NCBI GenBank assembly: GCA_900550205.1 | Contig: URRJ01000115.1 | Location: 1 to 5,588 of the forward strand | Length of the DNA stretch: 5,588 nucleotides | Direction: 5' to 3' | Source of the DNA: an uncultured Collinsella sp. | GTDB taxonomy: Bacteria > Actinomycetota > Coriobacteriia > Coriobacteriales > Coriobacteriaceae | Part shown: piece by piece, positions 1-5,016 of the stretch | Layout: every line of letters begins with the position of its first letter | How positions within the stretch are numbered: position 1 is the stretch's first letter | Position numbers and translations under genes: made by a program | Notes under the pieces: generated by a model | What the model was told of the DNA's origin: nothing | The model's input: only the letters and a program-made list of their open reading frames with translations | Database searches by the model: none

Positions 1-48
1 GGCCAGTGCCTCGCGCATGAACTTCTCGTCGATTTCGGTGATCGTCAT
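1..48 (-). CDS. tadA: tRNA-specific adenosine deaminase (TadA-like), N-terminal fragment
   Basis: Only the first 16 codons are present; the gene continues past the left edge. They read MTITEIDEKFMREALA. The DEKFMREALA stretch is the typical opening of TadA, the zinc enzyme that converts adenosine to inosine at the wobble position of tRNA-Arg(ACG), and the CMP/dCMP deaminase fold would follow. The ATG (48-46) has a clear Shine-Dalgarno site, GGAAGG, six bases upstream at 60-55, which fixes the start. The catalytic HAE and PCxxC motifs lie outside the window, so the call depends on the N-terminal signature alone. It is divergent from the adjacent tRNA-Ser gene, and a tRNA-editing enzyme beside a tRNA gene is a sensible context. 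Another member of the cytidine deaminase-like superfamily cannot be excluded. Confidence 0.6.
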   Translation of the reverse strand, partial: MTITEIDEKFMREALA

Positions 49-80
49 CGTTCGCCTTCCCTGTTGCAAATTCAAAACGA

Positions 81-89
81 TGCTATCAT
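81..89 (+). promoter_or_regulatory. Candidate extended -10 promoter element for tRNA-Ser
   Basis: TGC followed by TATCAT (84-89) forms an extended -10 element. The predicted transcription start, about 96-97, lies just before the mature tRNA 5' end at 100. No good -35 hexamer is found at the usual spacing: TTGCAA at 64-69 would leave only 14 bases. The call is therefore tentative. Confidence 0.35.
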
Positions 90-99
90 TACGACTCAC

Positions 100-189
100 G
101 GAGAGATGGCAGAGCGGTTGAATGCGGCGGTCTTGAAAACCGTTGAGCGCGAGAGCGTTCCGGGGGTTCGAATCCCCCTCTCTCCGCCA
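100..189 (+). tRNA. tRNA-Ser, anticodon UGA
   Basis: This is a complete 90-nt class II tRNA with an encoded CCA. The 7-bp acceptor stem pairs GGAGAGA (100-106) with TCTCTCC (179-185), followed by discriminator G186 and CCA at 187-189. The anticodon stem pairs 127-131 with 139-143 around the loop CTTGAAA, placing anticodon TGA at 134-136. It reads UCN serine codons. The T arm is GGGGG-TTCGAAT-CCCCC. A long variable arm lies between the anticodon and T arms, as expected for serine tRNAs. G186 as discriminator also fits serine identity. The next gene converges on it and its stop codon begins 3 bp after the CCA end. Confidence 0.97.
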
Positions 190-192
190 CTC

Positions 193-789
193 CTAGTGAT
201 GCACCGGTGTCATGGTCCGCTCAAACAGCGCATCGACCACGTCGGCTATCTCAGGTCGACGCTCAAGATCGTGGCCCGATTCCCACCATATCGTGAAAAG
301 TCGAATAATACCGCCGGCGACAAACTCAGACGTCGTCTCGAGTGACACGGGGGCCAGGGCATCCTCGGCAAGCACGTTCATCACACGCTCGCGGATGGAG
401 CGGGCAATGCGGTCGCAAATAACGTTGGTCAACATGCCCGACATGCTGCTCGCCAAAATGTTATCCATGAGCCGCTCGTGCGCCAGAATCAAATCCATGG
501 CATCGTCCAAAATCGCGTGCCGAAGCGCGCGCACGTCCTCGGCAGACACCGCGCCGGCCTCATCGGGCTGTTTTTGCGGCAAGCCCGACATGAGCTCATC
601 GATATAAAAGGCAAAGTAATCGTTCTTGTCGCGAAAGTGCTTGTAGAAGGTCGTGCGGCGAATCATGGCGCGGTCGCACAGCATGGCAACCGTCAGGTCC
701 TCAAAACGATGCTCCTCGAGAAGCTCGGTGAAGGCATCGAACAGGGCGCGGTAGGTTTTCTTAATGCGAAGGTCCACTGGTATCGCCAT
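193..789 (-). CDS. TetR/AcrR-family transcriptional regulator
   Basis: This 198-residue protein has the usual TetR size. The N-terminal DNA-binding domain covers about residues 6-55: helix 1 near DLRIKKTYRALFDAFTELLE, then TVAMLCDRA (33-41) and recognition helix RTTFYKHF (45-52), followed by DKNDYF, a hallmark of the family. The C-terminal ligand/dimer domain contains FVAGGIIRLFTIWWESG (156-172), resembling the DhaS-like subgroup (TetR_C_8 type). The effector is unknown. The start is uncertain: ATG 789 has GAGG directly abutting it, which is too close for a normal Shine-Dalgarno site, while in-frame GTG 777 lies 12 bases from the same GAGG. Longer in-frame extensions up to 1050 overlap lemA and are not credible. 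It is divergent from lemA across 199 bp, so it may regulate itself and possibly lemA (inference). No terminator is visible before the tRNA. Confidence 0.9.
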   Translation of the reverse strand: MAIPVDLRIKKTYRALFDAFTELLEEHRFEDLTVAMLCDRAMIRRTTFYKHFRDKNDYFAFYIDELMSGLPQKQPDEAGAVSAEDVRALRHAILDDAMDLILAHERLMDNILASSMSGMLTNVICDRIARSIRERVMNVLAEDALAPVSLETTSEFVAGGIIRLFTIWWESGHDLERRPEIADVVDALFERTMTPVHH

Positions 790-897
790 CCTCAGGGCAA
801 AGACAACACTCGTCAATCTGTCGCATATCTTACACCTGTACCTCGCGCGCTTTGCCCCGGTGCCAACCCCGCCGAAAACACAACGCTTACCGGAAAG

Positions 898-927
898 TTC
901 GGCACGGCAAAACGTTGCGGGTATACT
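898..927 (+). promoter_or_regulatory. Candidate lemA promoter
   Basis: TATACT at 922-927 is a near-perfect -10 hexamer. TTCGGC at 898-903 is a poor -35 match with an 18-bp spacer. The predicted start near 934 would give a leader of about 55 nt before the lemA ATG. The same TATACT hexamer serves as the candidate -10 of dedA and cysE in this window, which supports the call. Confidence 0.5.
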
Positions 928-988
928 AGTAGCGTTATACCAACGGCAGCTGGCGCATGCCGCCGCGGCCATTCGAAACGGAGACATC

Positions 989-1540
989 ATGATTACCGTC
1001 ATCATCGGCATCGTTGTTGTCATTGTGATTGTCTGCGCCATCGCCGGCATCTACAACAACATGGTCACCAAGCGTAACCGCATCGATAACGCCTGGCAGA
1101 ACATCGATACGCAGCTGCAGCGCCGCAACGACCTGATCCCCAACCTGGTCGAGACCGTCAAGGGCTACGCCAAGCACGAGCAGGAGACGCTCTCCGCCGT
1201 GATCAGCGCGCGTAACACCGCCGTCAAGGCCACTACGCCCGAGGCCAAGATGGAAGCCGACAACGTGCTGACCGGTGCGCTGCGTCAGCTCTTCGCCGTA
1301 GCCGAGGCCTATCCCGATCTTAAGGCAAACACCAACTTTACGCAGCTGCAGGCATCGCTCGAGGATACCGAGAACAAGATTAGCTATGCACGCCAGAGCT
1401 ACAACGACTGCGTGCTCAGCTACAACAACGCCATTCAAACGTTCCCGGCTGTCATCTTTGCCGGCATCTTCCAGTTTAAGGAGCGCCAGGGCTTCGAGGC
1501 CGCCGAAGCAGCCCGCCAGGCCCCGACCGTCAAGTTCTAG
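989..1540 (+). CDS. lemA: LemA family membrane protein
   Basis: This is a 183-residue protein of normal LemA length. One hydrophobic N-terminal segment (about residues 2-22, very rich in Ile and Val) is followed by a charged helical domain, giving one membrane anchor and a soluble helical bundle. Family motifs are clear: QLQRRNDLIPNLVETVKGYAKHE (42-64), AR near 74-75, YPDLKA (108-113) with F and LQ behind it, then TEN (127-129), YN and YNNAIQTFP. The biochemical role is unsettled; in many bacteria LemA is linked to membrane stress and to HtpX-type proteases. Here it stands alone, with a strong terminator 36 bp after the stop and no protease or TPM-domain partner beside it. The ATG is chosen because GGAG (980-983) lies five bases upstream and the membrane segment begins there; upstream in-frame starts would overlap the TetR gene and lack family homology. 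Confidence 0.93.
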   Translation: MITVIIGIVVVIVIVCAIAGIYNNMVTKRNRIDNAWQNIDTQLQRRNDLIPNLVETVKGYAKHEQETLSAVISARNTAVKATTPEAKMEADNVLTGALRQLFAVAEAYPDLKANTNFTQLQASLEDTENKISYARQSYNDCVLSYNNAIQTFPAVIFAGIFQFKERQGFEAAEAARQAPTVKF

Positions 1541-1576
1541 TAGTTTGGCAGCGCATCCTTAATCGGCCAAATGCAT

Positions 1577-1622
1577 AAACCGCCCCGTCGAATGCATACT
1601 TCGACGGGGCGGTTTCTTTTTT
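1577..1622 (+). terminator. Rho-independent terminator of lemA
   Basis: A perfect 16-bp stem pairs 1577-1592 with 1600-1615 around a 7-nt loop (TGCATAC), followed by CTTTTTT at 1616-1622. The core GCCCCGTCGAA is very GC-rich. It lies 36 bp after the lemA stop. Weak bidirectional action is possible because the minus side ends in TTTATG. Confidence 0.95.
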
Positions 1623-1644
1623 GCGAAGGTCCCCCTCTAAGCGC

Positions 1645-1847
1645 CGTGCATTTTTAGGAGTATTCAACATAACCAAGAGCTTCGGGCGCCACGATAAATG
1701 CCAAAGAGCGCGAATATCCCTGCAAATCAAACGCTGCCAGCCCATAACCCCGCCCATCATTCGTAGAAAACATCGAGAAATCCCGATTTTTTGCCCGAGG
1801 TCGGTATGCAGGGGCCTTCGATTGCAGAACACTCGCAAAAATGCACG
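1645..1847. repeat. ~203-bp segment bounded by imperfect inverted repeats (MITE-like candidate)
   Basis: The left end 1645-1669 and the right end 1847-1823 (read on the minus strand) match at 20 of 25 positions. Both begin with CGTGCATTTTT, and GAGT and TTC follow at equivalent offsets. A non-autonomous mobile element or dispersed intergenic repeat would look like this. No clear target-site duplication is visible: the immediate flanks are GCGC and TCGCC. No transposase is encoded. Two copies of a regulatory motif in opposite orientation are an alternative. Confidence 0.4.
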
Positions 1848-1891
1848 TCGCCACCACCCCCACATGGCGCGAACCAAAACAAAAGCGCGGC

Positions 1892-1988
1892 CTTCCTTTC
1901 CGGCGCACTCCGCAGGACGAAAGAACCTCCGCCGCACGAAGTGCGCAGCGGAGGTTCTTTCATGTCCGAGGACGCGCCGGAAAGGAAG
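1892..1988 (-). terminator. Nested palindrome, probable terminator region of ilvE
   Basis: Outer arms 1892-1906 and 1974-1988 are perfect 15-bp complements. Inner arms 1919-1932 and 1948-1961 (core AGAACCTCCGC) are perfect 14-bp complements. A further 5-bp stem, 1933-1937 with 1941-1945, closes a GAA loop. GGAC (1915-1918) can also pair with GTCC (1964-1967). It starts 30 bp beyond the ilvE stop, in the right place for transcription termination. Only short U-rich tracts follow (TTCTTTC inside, TTTTGTTTT further on), so classical intrinsic termination is likely but not certain. Confidence 0.6.
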
Positions 1989-2018
1989 ATCGCCCTCGGG
2001 CCGGACAGCTAAGACAGC

Positions 2019-3071
2019 TTACGCGACGGTGTAAACCCAGTTGTGCTTGTCCTCGACAGCACCAGACTGGATGCCGGTCAGAGTCTCGCGGAGCTTCTTC
2101 ATCACGGGGCCGATCTCGGTGTAGCCAGCCGGGAAGGTCACGGTCTCGTCGGCGCCGTAAACCTTGTTGTCGATCTCGCCAACCGGGGAGATGACGGCAG
2201 CGGTGCCGCACAGGCCGCACTCGACAAAGGTACCGGCCTTGACCTCGGCCCACTCGACGGGACGCTGGTCAACGGTCATGCCCAGGTCCTGAGCAACCTG
2301 AACGAGCGAACGACGGGTGATAGAGGGCAGGATGGAGTCGGTGTGCGACTGCGGAACGACGAGGGTGCCGTCCTCCTTCACGAACAGCACGTTGGCGCCG
2401 CCGGTCTCCTCGACATAGGTGCGGGACTCGGAGTCGAGATACAGGTTCTCGGCATAGCCCTCGCGATGGGCCTCCATCGTGGGCTTAAGGGACATGGCGT
2501 AGTTCAGGCCGGCCTTGATGTTGCCGGTGCCGTGCGGTGCGGCACGGTCATACTCGGAAACGCGCAGCTTGACGGGCTTGAGGCCACCCTTAAAGTACGG
2601 ACCGACCGGGGTCACGAGAATGCGGAACGTGTACTCAGGAGCGGGAGCCACGCCGATCACGTCACCGGAACCGATCATAAACGGACGCACGTACAGGGTC
2701 GCGCCGGAGCCGAAGGGCGGAACCCAGGCGGCGTTGGCAGAGACGACCTGCTTGACGGCCTCAACGAACTTGTTCTTGGGGAACGGGGGCATCTCGAGGC
2801 GCTGCGCAGAGTTGTACATGCGCTCGGCGTTCATGTCGGGACGGAAACAGACGATGCTGCCGTCCTCGGCGGTGTAGGCCTTCAGGCCCTCAAAGACCTC
2901 CTGGCAGTAATGGAAGATGCCGCCGCACTCGGAGACATGCAGGGTATGGTCGGTGGTCAGGCCACCCTCGTCCCACTCGCCGTCCTTCCAATGAGCCTCG
3001 TAGCTGTAATCGGTCTTCATGTAGCCAAAGCCGAGGCTACCCCAATCGATATCCTTCTTCTCGACAGTCAT
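2019..3071 (-). CDS. ilvE: Branched-chain amino acid aminotransferase (class IV PLP enzyme)
   Basis: This 350-residue cytosolic enzyme catalyses the reversible last step of Val, Leu and Ile synthesis, transferring the amino group of glutamate to the branched 2-oxo acids. Features of the ~350-residue BCAT form are plain: EVFEGLKAY (58-66), VRPFMIGSG (128-136), GTGNIKAGLNYAMSL (181-195) with the Schiff-base lysine at K186, EETGGANVLF (221-230) and the cofactor-phosphate region CGTAAVISPVGEI (288-300). Cys285 and Cys288 form a CxxC, but it is offset from the redox CxxC of human BCATs. The ATG at 3071 is chosen because AAGGAG (3083-3078) lies six bases upstream and the family N-terminus begins there; the same frame stays open to a GTG at 3221, but that extension is not family-like. 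It appears to be a single-gene unit with a ~150-nt leader. No T-box is visible. Confidence 0.96.
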   Translation of the reverse strand: MTVEKKDIDWGSLGFGYMKTDYSYEAHWKDGEWDEGGLTTDHTLHVSECGGIFHYCQEVFEGLKAYTAEDGSIVCFRPDMNAERMYNSAQRLEMPPFPKNKFVEAVKQVVSANAAWVPPFGSGATLYVRPFMIGSGDVIGVAPAPEYTFRILVTPVGPYFKGGLKPVKLRVSEYDRAAPHGTGNIKAGLNYAMSLKPTMEAHREGYAENLYLDSESRTYVEETGGANVLFVKEDGTLVVPQSHTDSILPSITRRSLVQVAQDLGMTVDQRPVEWAEVKAGTFVECGLCGTAAVISPVGEIDNKVYGADETVTFPAGYTEIGPVMKKLRETLTGIQSGAVEDKHNWVYTVA

Positions 3072-3217
3072 ATGTCGCTCCTTACATACACAGTTGCAAA
3101 CTCGCGAACCCGCACGCAAGGACCGAGGCCGACCGCGTCGCAACGTCGCACGCCCGGAGCGTAGAGCCGGACGGGACACGCGAACAGCATCAAAGCCGAT
3201 GGCACGTCGATTCGCAT
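3068..3217 (-). promoter_or_regulatory. Candidate leaderless leader ORF upstream of ilvE
   Basis: A 49-codon frame starts at ATG 3217 (MRIDVPSALMLFACPV at its beginning) and stops at TGA 3070-3068, which overlaps the ilvE ATG (3071-3069) as ATGA. The ATG lies 7-8 bases after a good -10 box, so a transcript could begin at the AUG itself. Val, Leu and Ile make up 14 of 49 residues. It has no Shine-Dalgarno site. Other frames here are open too, so it may be chance. Confidence 0.3.
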
Positions 3218-3224
3218 GCACGAG

Positions 3225-3253
3225 ATTGTACTCCCCGTACGCGTCTGATAAAA
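3225..3253 (-). promoter_or_regulatory. Candidate ilvE promoter
   Basis: On the minus strand TACAAT (3230-3225) is a strong -10 hexamer. The region 17 bp upstream (3253-3248) reads TTTTAT, a weak -35. An A/T-rich tract follows further upstream (3254-3300) and could act as an UP element. The predicted start is about 3219-3217. Confidence 0.5.
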
Positions 3254-3291
3254 CGCTTTTCTTTAACTAAGTAAAGTATTTTCATTTGGCT

Positions 3292-3332
3292 GAAACTAAA
3301 GAGGCCCGCCACCGTAAGCGGTGACGGGCCTC
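3292..3332 (-). terminator. Rho-independent terminator of dedA
   Basis: On the minus strand an 8-bp GC-rich stem (3332-3325 with 3308-3301, GAGGCCCG) continues after one mismatch into 5 bp (CACCG/CGGTG) closed by a 4-nt loop. TTTAGTTT follows. It begins 28 bp after the dedA stop codon and lies upstream of the ilvE promoter, insulating ilvE from dedA transcription. Confidence 0.88.
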
Positions 3333-3360
3333 AACTGCACGCTTTGCGCGCTGGCTCGAG

Positions 3361-4008
3361 CTACGCGTTCTTTTTGCCAAGCTTAGCCTTAACCAGACCG
3401 ACCACGGTCGGGATGATCGACACGGCAACGATGCCGATAATCAGCAGCTCAAAGTGCTCTTGCACAAAGGGAATGCCGCCAAAGAAGTAGCCCAGCAGCG
3501 TAAAGACCGTCGACCAGGTAATGCCGCCCAGCACGTTAAAGACGACAAAGTTGCGCCAGTGCATGCCGCCCATGCCAGCGATAAAGGGCACAAAGGTGCG
3601 GATAAACGGGAAGAAGCGACCCAGGAAGATGGCCAGGTGACCCCACTTGTCCAAGAAGTCCTCGGACTTTTTGATGCGCTCGGGCGTCATGGCCTTGACC
3701 TTGCCCGAAGCGATGATCTTGCGGCCAAAGAAGTGACCGATCATAAAGTTGCACTGATCGCCCAAAATGGCAGCGGCCCATGCGGTGGCCAGAAGCGCCA
3801 CGATGTTAAAGCCGCCGTTGTGGGCAAAGAAACCCGAGGCGAACAGCAGCGAATCACCGGGAAGGAACGGGAAGAACACCACGCCCGTCTCGATAAAGAT
3901 GATCAGGAACACGCAGCCGTAGGCCATAAGCGGGCCGGCGGCGATCCAGCTGGCGATCGCGGTGCGCGGGTCCTTAAGCAGCTCGGCAATAAAATTGATG
4001 AAACCCAT
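3361..4008 (-). CDS. DedA family integral membrane protein
   Basis: This 215-residue multi-span membrane protein has the normal DedA (SNARE-associated/VTT) length. Hydrophobic segments lie at about 27-47, 52-80, 123-145, 153-178 and 186-207. Motifs typical of the family are visible: FIETGVVFFPFLPGDSLLF (38-56) with acidic E40 and D52, GDQCNFMIGHFFG (83-95), and GRFFPFIRTFVPFIAGMGGM (130-149) containing the conserved arginines R131 and R137. DedA proteins support membrane homeostasis; members have been shown to flip undecaprenyl phosphate or phospholipids, but the exact substrate cannot be told here. The ATG at 4008 is supported by GAGAGG (4023-4018) nine bases upstream. A longer in-frame GTG start at 4092 would place the extension across the promoter and is rejected. 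It is monocistronic and divergent from cysE over 223 bp. Confidence 0.94.
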   Translation of the reverse strand: MGFINFIAELLKDPRTAIASWIAAGPLMAYGCVFLIIFIETGVVFFPFLPGDSLLFASGFFAHNGGFNIVALLATAWAAAILGDQCNFMIGHFFGRKIIASGKVKAMTPERIKKSEDFLDKWGHLAIFLGRFFPFIRTFVPFIAGMGGMHWRNFVVFNVLGGITWSTVFTLLGYFFGGIPFVQEHFELLIIGIVAVSIIPTVVGLVKAKLGKKNA

Positions 4009-4054
4009 GAAGTAAAACCTCTCAGTTGTGGGCGCGGATACGTCCAAGTTGACC

Positions 4055-4088
4055 AGTATACGGTTGCGGTGCCCCCTCGTGCGCAACC
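4055..4088 (-). promoter_or_regulatory. Candidate dedA promoter with overlapping dyad
   Basis: On the minus strand TATACT (4060-4055) is a near-consensus -10 box, with a predicted start near 4048 and a ~40-nt leader. The -35 region is poor; TTGCGC at 4086-4081 is 20 bp away. An inverted repeat GGTTGCG (4062-4068) / CGCAACC (4082-4088) with a 13-bp centre fills the spacer and -35 zone, as a repressor or activator site might. Confidence 0.45.
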
Positions 4089-4173
4089 CCACAAAAGCAT
4101 GACTCCATTACCAGCAAGTTTGCATAACTGACACTTGTAGCGCAAAGCCGCCAAGATTGTCCTTTTTAATCCC

Positions 4174-4190
4174 TAGCGAATCGCTATACT
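4174..4190 (+). promoter_or_regulatory. Candidate cysE promoter with palindromic operator
   Basis: TATACT (4185-4190) is the probable -10 box, with a start near 4196 and a ~36-nt leader. The perfect 13-bp palindrome TAGCGA-A-TCGCTA (4174-4186) ends inside it. The -35 position is occupied only by a T-rich stretch (4162-4167). The heptamer GAATCGC occurs at 4178-4184 and again at 4196-4202, on either side of the -10. Confidence 0.5.
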
Positions 4191-4231
4191 TTATTGAATC
4201 GCATTGCCATGGCGCTAAGGGAGGGCGGCCG

Positions 4232-4936
4232 GTGAGCTTTATCAATACCATTCGCGAGGACATCAAGACCGTCCAGGCGCAGGACCCCGCCGCGCAAAAC
4301 GGTCTGGTCATCTTTCTTTCCTATCCTGGCCTGCACGCCAAGTGGAACCACGTGCCCGAGCACTGGCTGTGGGAGCACGGTCATCGCTCGCTCGCCCGCG
4401 TGCTCTCGCAAATCACCCGCCACATCACCGGCGTCGAGATTCACCCTGCCGCGCAGATTGGCAAGCACTTCTTTATCGACCACGCCATGGGCGTCGTCAT
4501 CGGCGAGACCACCATTGTGGGCGACAACTGTGTGCTCTACCAGGGCGTCACGCTCGGCGGCACCGGCAACGAGACCGGCAAGCGTCACCCCACCCTGGGC
4601 AACAATGTCACGGTGGGCACGGGCGCCAAGGTGCTCGGCAACATCTGCATCGGCAACAACGTCAAGATCGGCGGCAACTCGGTCGTCGTCAAGGACGTGC
4701 CCGACAACTGCACCGTCGTGGGCGTGCCGGGACGCATCATCAAGCGCAACGGCTGCCGTGTGTTCGAGGAGAGTTTCGACGCCAAGCAGCATCGCGAGTA
4801 CATGCCCGATGACGCCGCCGAGCAGTCCGCCCTCAACCGCCAGGGCATCACCGAGAATGCCCGCCGCGTCAAGGAACTCGAGCGAGAGGTGGCCGAGCTC
4901 AAGGCCCTCGTCGCCAAGCTCGTGGACGAACGCTAG
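4232..4936 (+). CDS. cysE: Serine O-acetyltransferase (EpsC-type CysE)
   Basis: This 234-residue cytosolic enzyme acetylates L-serine with acetyl-CoA to O-acetylserine, the first committed step of cysteine synthesis. The N-terminal helical part is short (about 1-65) and includes [10 protein letters not shown] and HWLW. A left-handed beta-helix of hexapeptide repeats follows (about 66-168): [23 protein letters not shown] with the catalytic pair D83/H84, VTLGGTG (106-112), and RHP with the second catalytic-site histidine H119. Residues 206-234 form a predicted coiled coil with V/L at 213, 216, 220, 223, 227 and 230. The protein ends in VDER, so it lacks the C-terminal Ile that docks into CysK in enteric bacteria. 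The start is GTG 4232, with AAGGGAGGG (4217-4225) six bases upstream; earlier in-frame codons would begin before the promoter. No cysK is adjacent. Confidence 0.95.
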   Translation: MSFINTIREDIKTVQAQDPAAQNGLVIFLSYPGLHAKWNHVPEHWLWEHGHRSLARVLSQITRHITGVEIHPAAQIGKHFFIDHAMGVVIGETTIVGDNCVLYQGVTLGGTGNETGKRHPTLGNNVTVGTGAKVLGNICIGNNVKIGGNSVVVKDVPDNCTVVGVPGRIIKRNGCRVFEESFDAKQHREYMPDDAAEQSALNRQGITENARRVKELEREVAELKALVAKLVDER

Positions 4937-4974
4937 GAACGCAAGCGGCACAAAACGACATCGGCATCAACGCA

Positions 4975-5013
4975 AAGGCGCGCCAGGGAATTCATCCCCG
5001 GCGCGCCTTATTT
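4975..5013. terminator. Bidirectional terminator between cysE and the ABC transporter gene
   Basis: A 10-bp stem AAGGCGCGCC (4975-4984) / GGCGCGCCTT (5000-5009) continues past one A/C mismatch into GGG/CCC around the loop AATTCAT. On the plus strand TTATTT follows; on the minus strand the stem runs into CCTTTG. It lies 38 bp after cysE and 37 bp after the convergent ABC gene, so it can serve both. Confidence 0.85.
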
Positions 5014-5016
5014 GTG

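Larger units (their letters stand above)
1623..2018. other. Gene-free interval between lemA terminator and ilvE
   Basis: I see no credible gene in this stretch. Open frames exist on both strands (for example minus 1654-1908, 84 codons), but they lack Shine-Dalgarno sites, have mixed third-base composition unlike their neighbours, and run into palindromes. The interval holds two structured blocks: an inverted-repeat-bounded segment at 1645-1847 and a nested palindrome at 1892-1988. It is also richer in A/T runs than the flanking genes. Confidence 0.7.

Noticed and set aside
202..209. CACCGGTG palindrome after tRNA-Ser as its terminator.
   Set aside because: It has no loop and no T-run, and it lies inside the TetR coding sequence. 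It cannot form a normal terminator hairpin.
802..822. GACA...TGTC dyad upstream of the TetR gene as an autoregulatory operator.
   Set aside because: Only the outer four bases of each half match; such a weak dyad is expected by chance.
790..1050. N-terminal extension of the TetR protein to 285 residues.
   Set aside because: The extension overlaps lemA in antisense, is low-complexity, and would precede a normal TetR N-terminus.
1654..1908. 84-codon minus-strand open frame in the ilvE-lemA interval, whose second half reads like a protein.
   Set aside because: It starts at a GTG with no convincing Shine-Dalgarno site, has mixed third-base composition unlike the neighbouring genes, starts inside the ilvE palindrome and ends within the left inverted repeat. 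It is treated as part of the repeat-like element unless conservation shows otherwise.
2208..2217. CxxC motif in IlvE (Cys285/Cys288) as a redox switch like that of human BCATs.
   Set aside because: When GTA of the phosphate-binding loop is aligned, the human CxxC falls after GTA, whereas this one falls before it, so the motifs are not equivalent.
3136..3150. Tandem CGTCGCA-A-CGTCGCA repeat in the ilvE leader.
   Set aside because: It is only two 7-bp units in a GC-rich leader; nothing further supports a function.
2043..3164. 373-codon plus-strand frame antisense to ilvE, and similar long frames opposite cysE (4184-4951) and dedA (3454-4131).
   Set aside because: These are antisense shadows caused by GC-rich third codon positions. 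Their translations have low complexity (V, L, G, A, D, H), no family motifs and no ribosome binding sites.
3072..3230. T-box or other amino-acid riboswitch in the ilvE leader.
   Set aside because: No T-box consensus (GGGTGGNACCGCG-like) or specifier-loop arrangement is present, and no terminator with a T-run precedes ilvE.
4009..4092. Longer DedA start (GTG 4092) adding 28 residues.
   Set aside because: The extension spans the probable -10 box and leader, and the ATG at 4008 has its own Shine-Dalgarno site and a family-like N-terminus.
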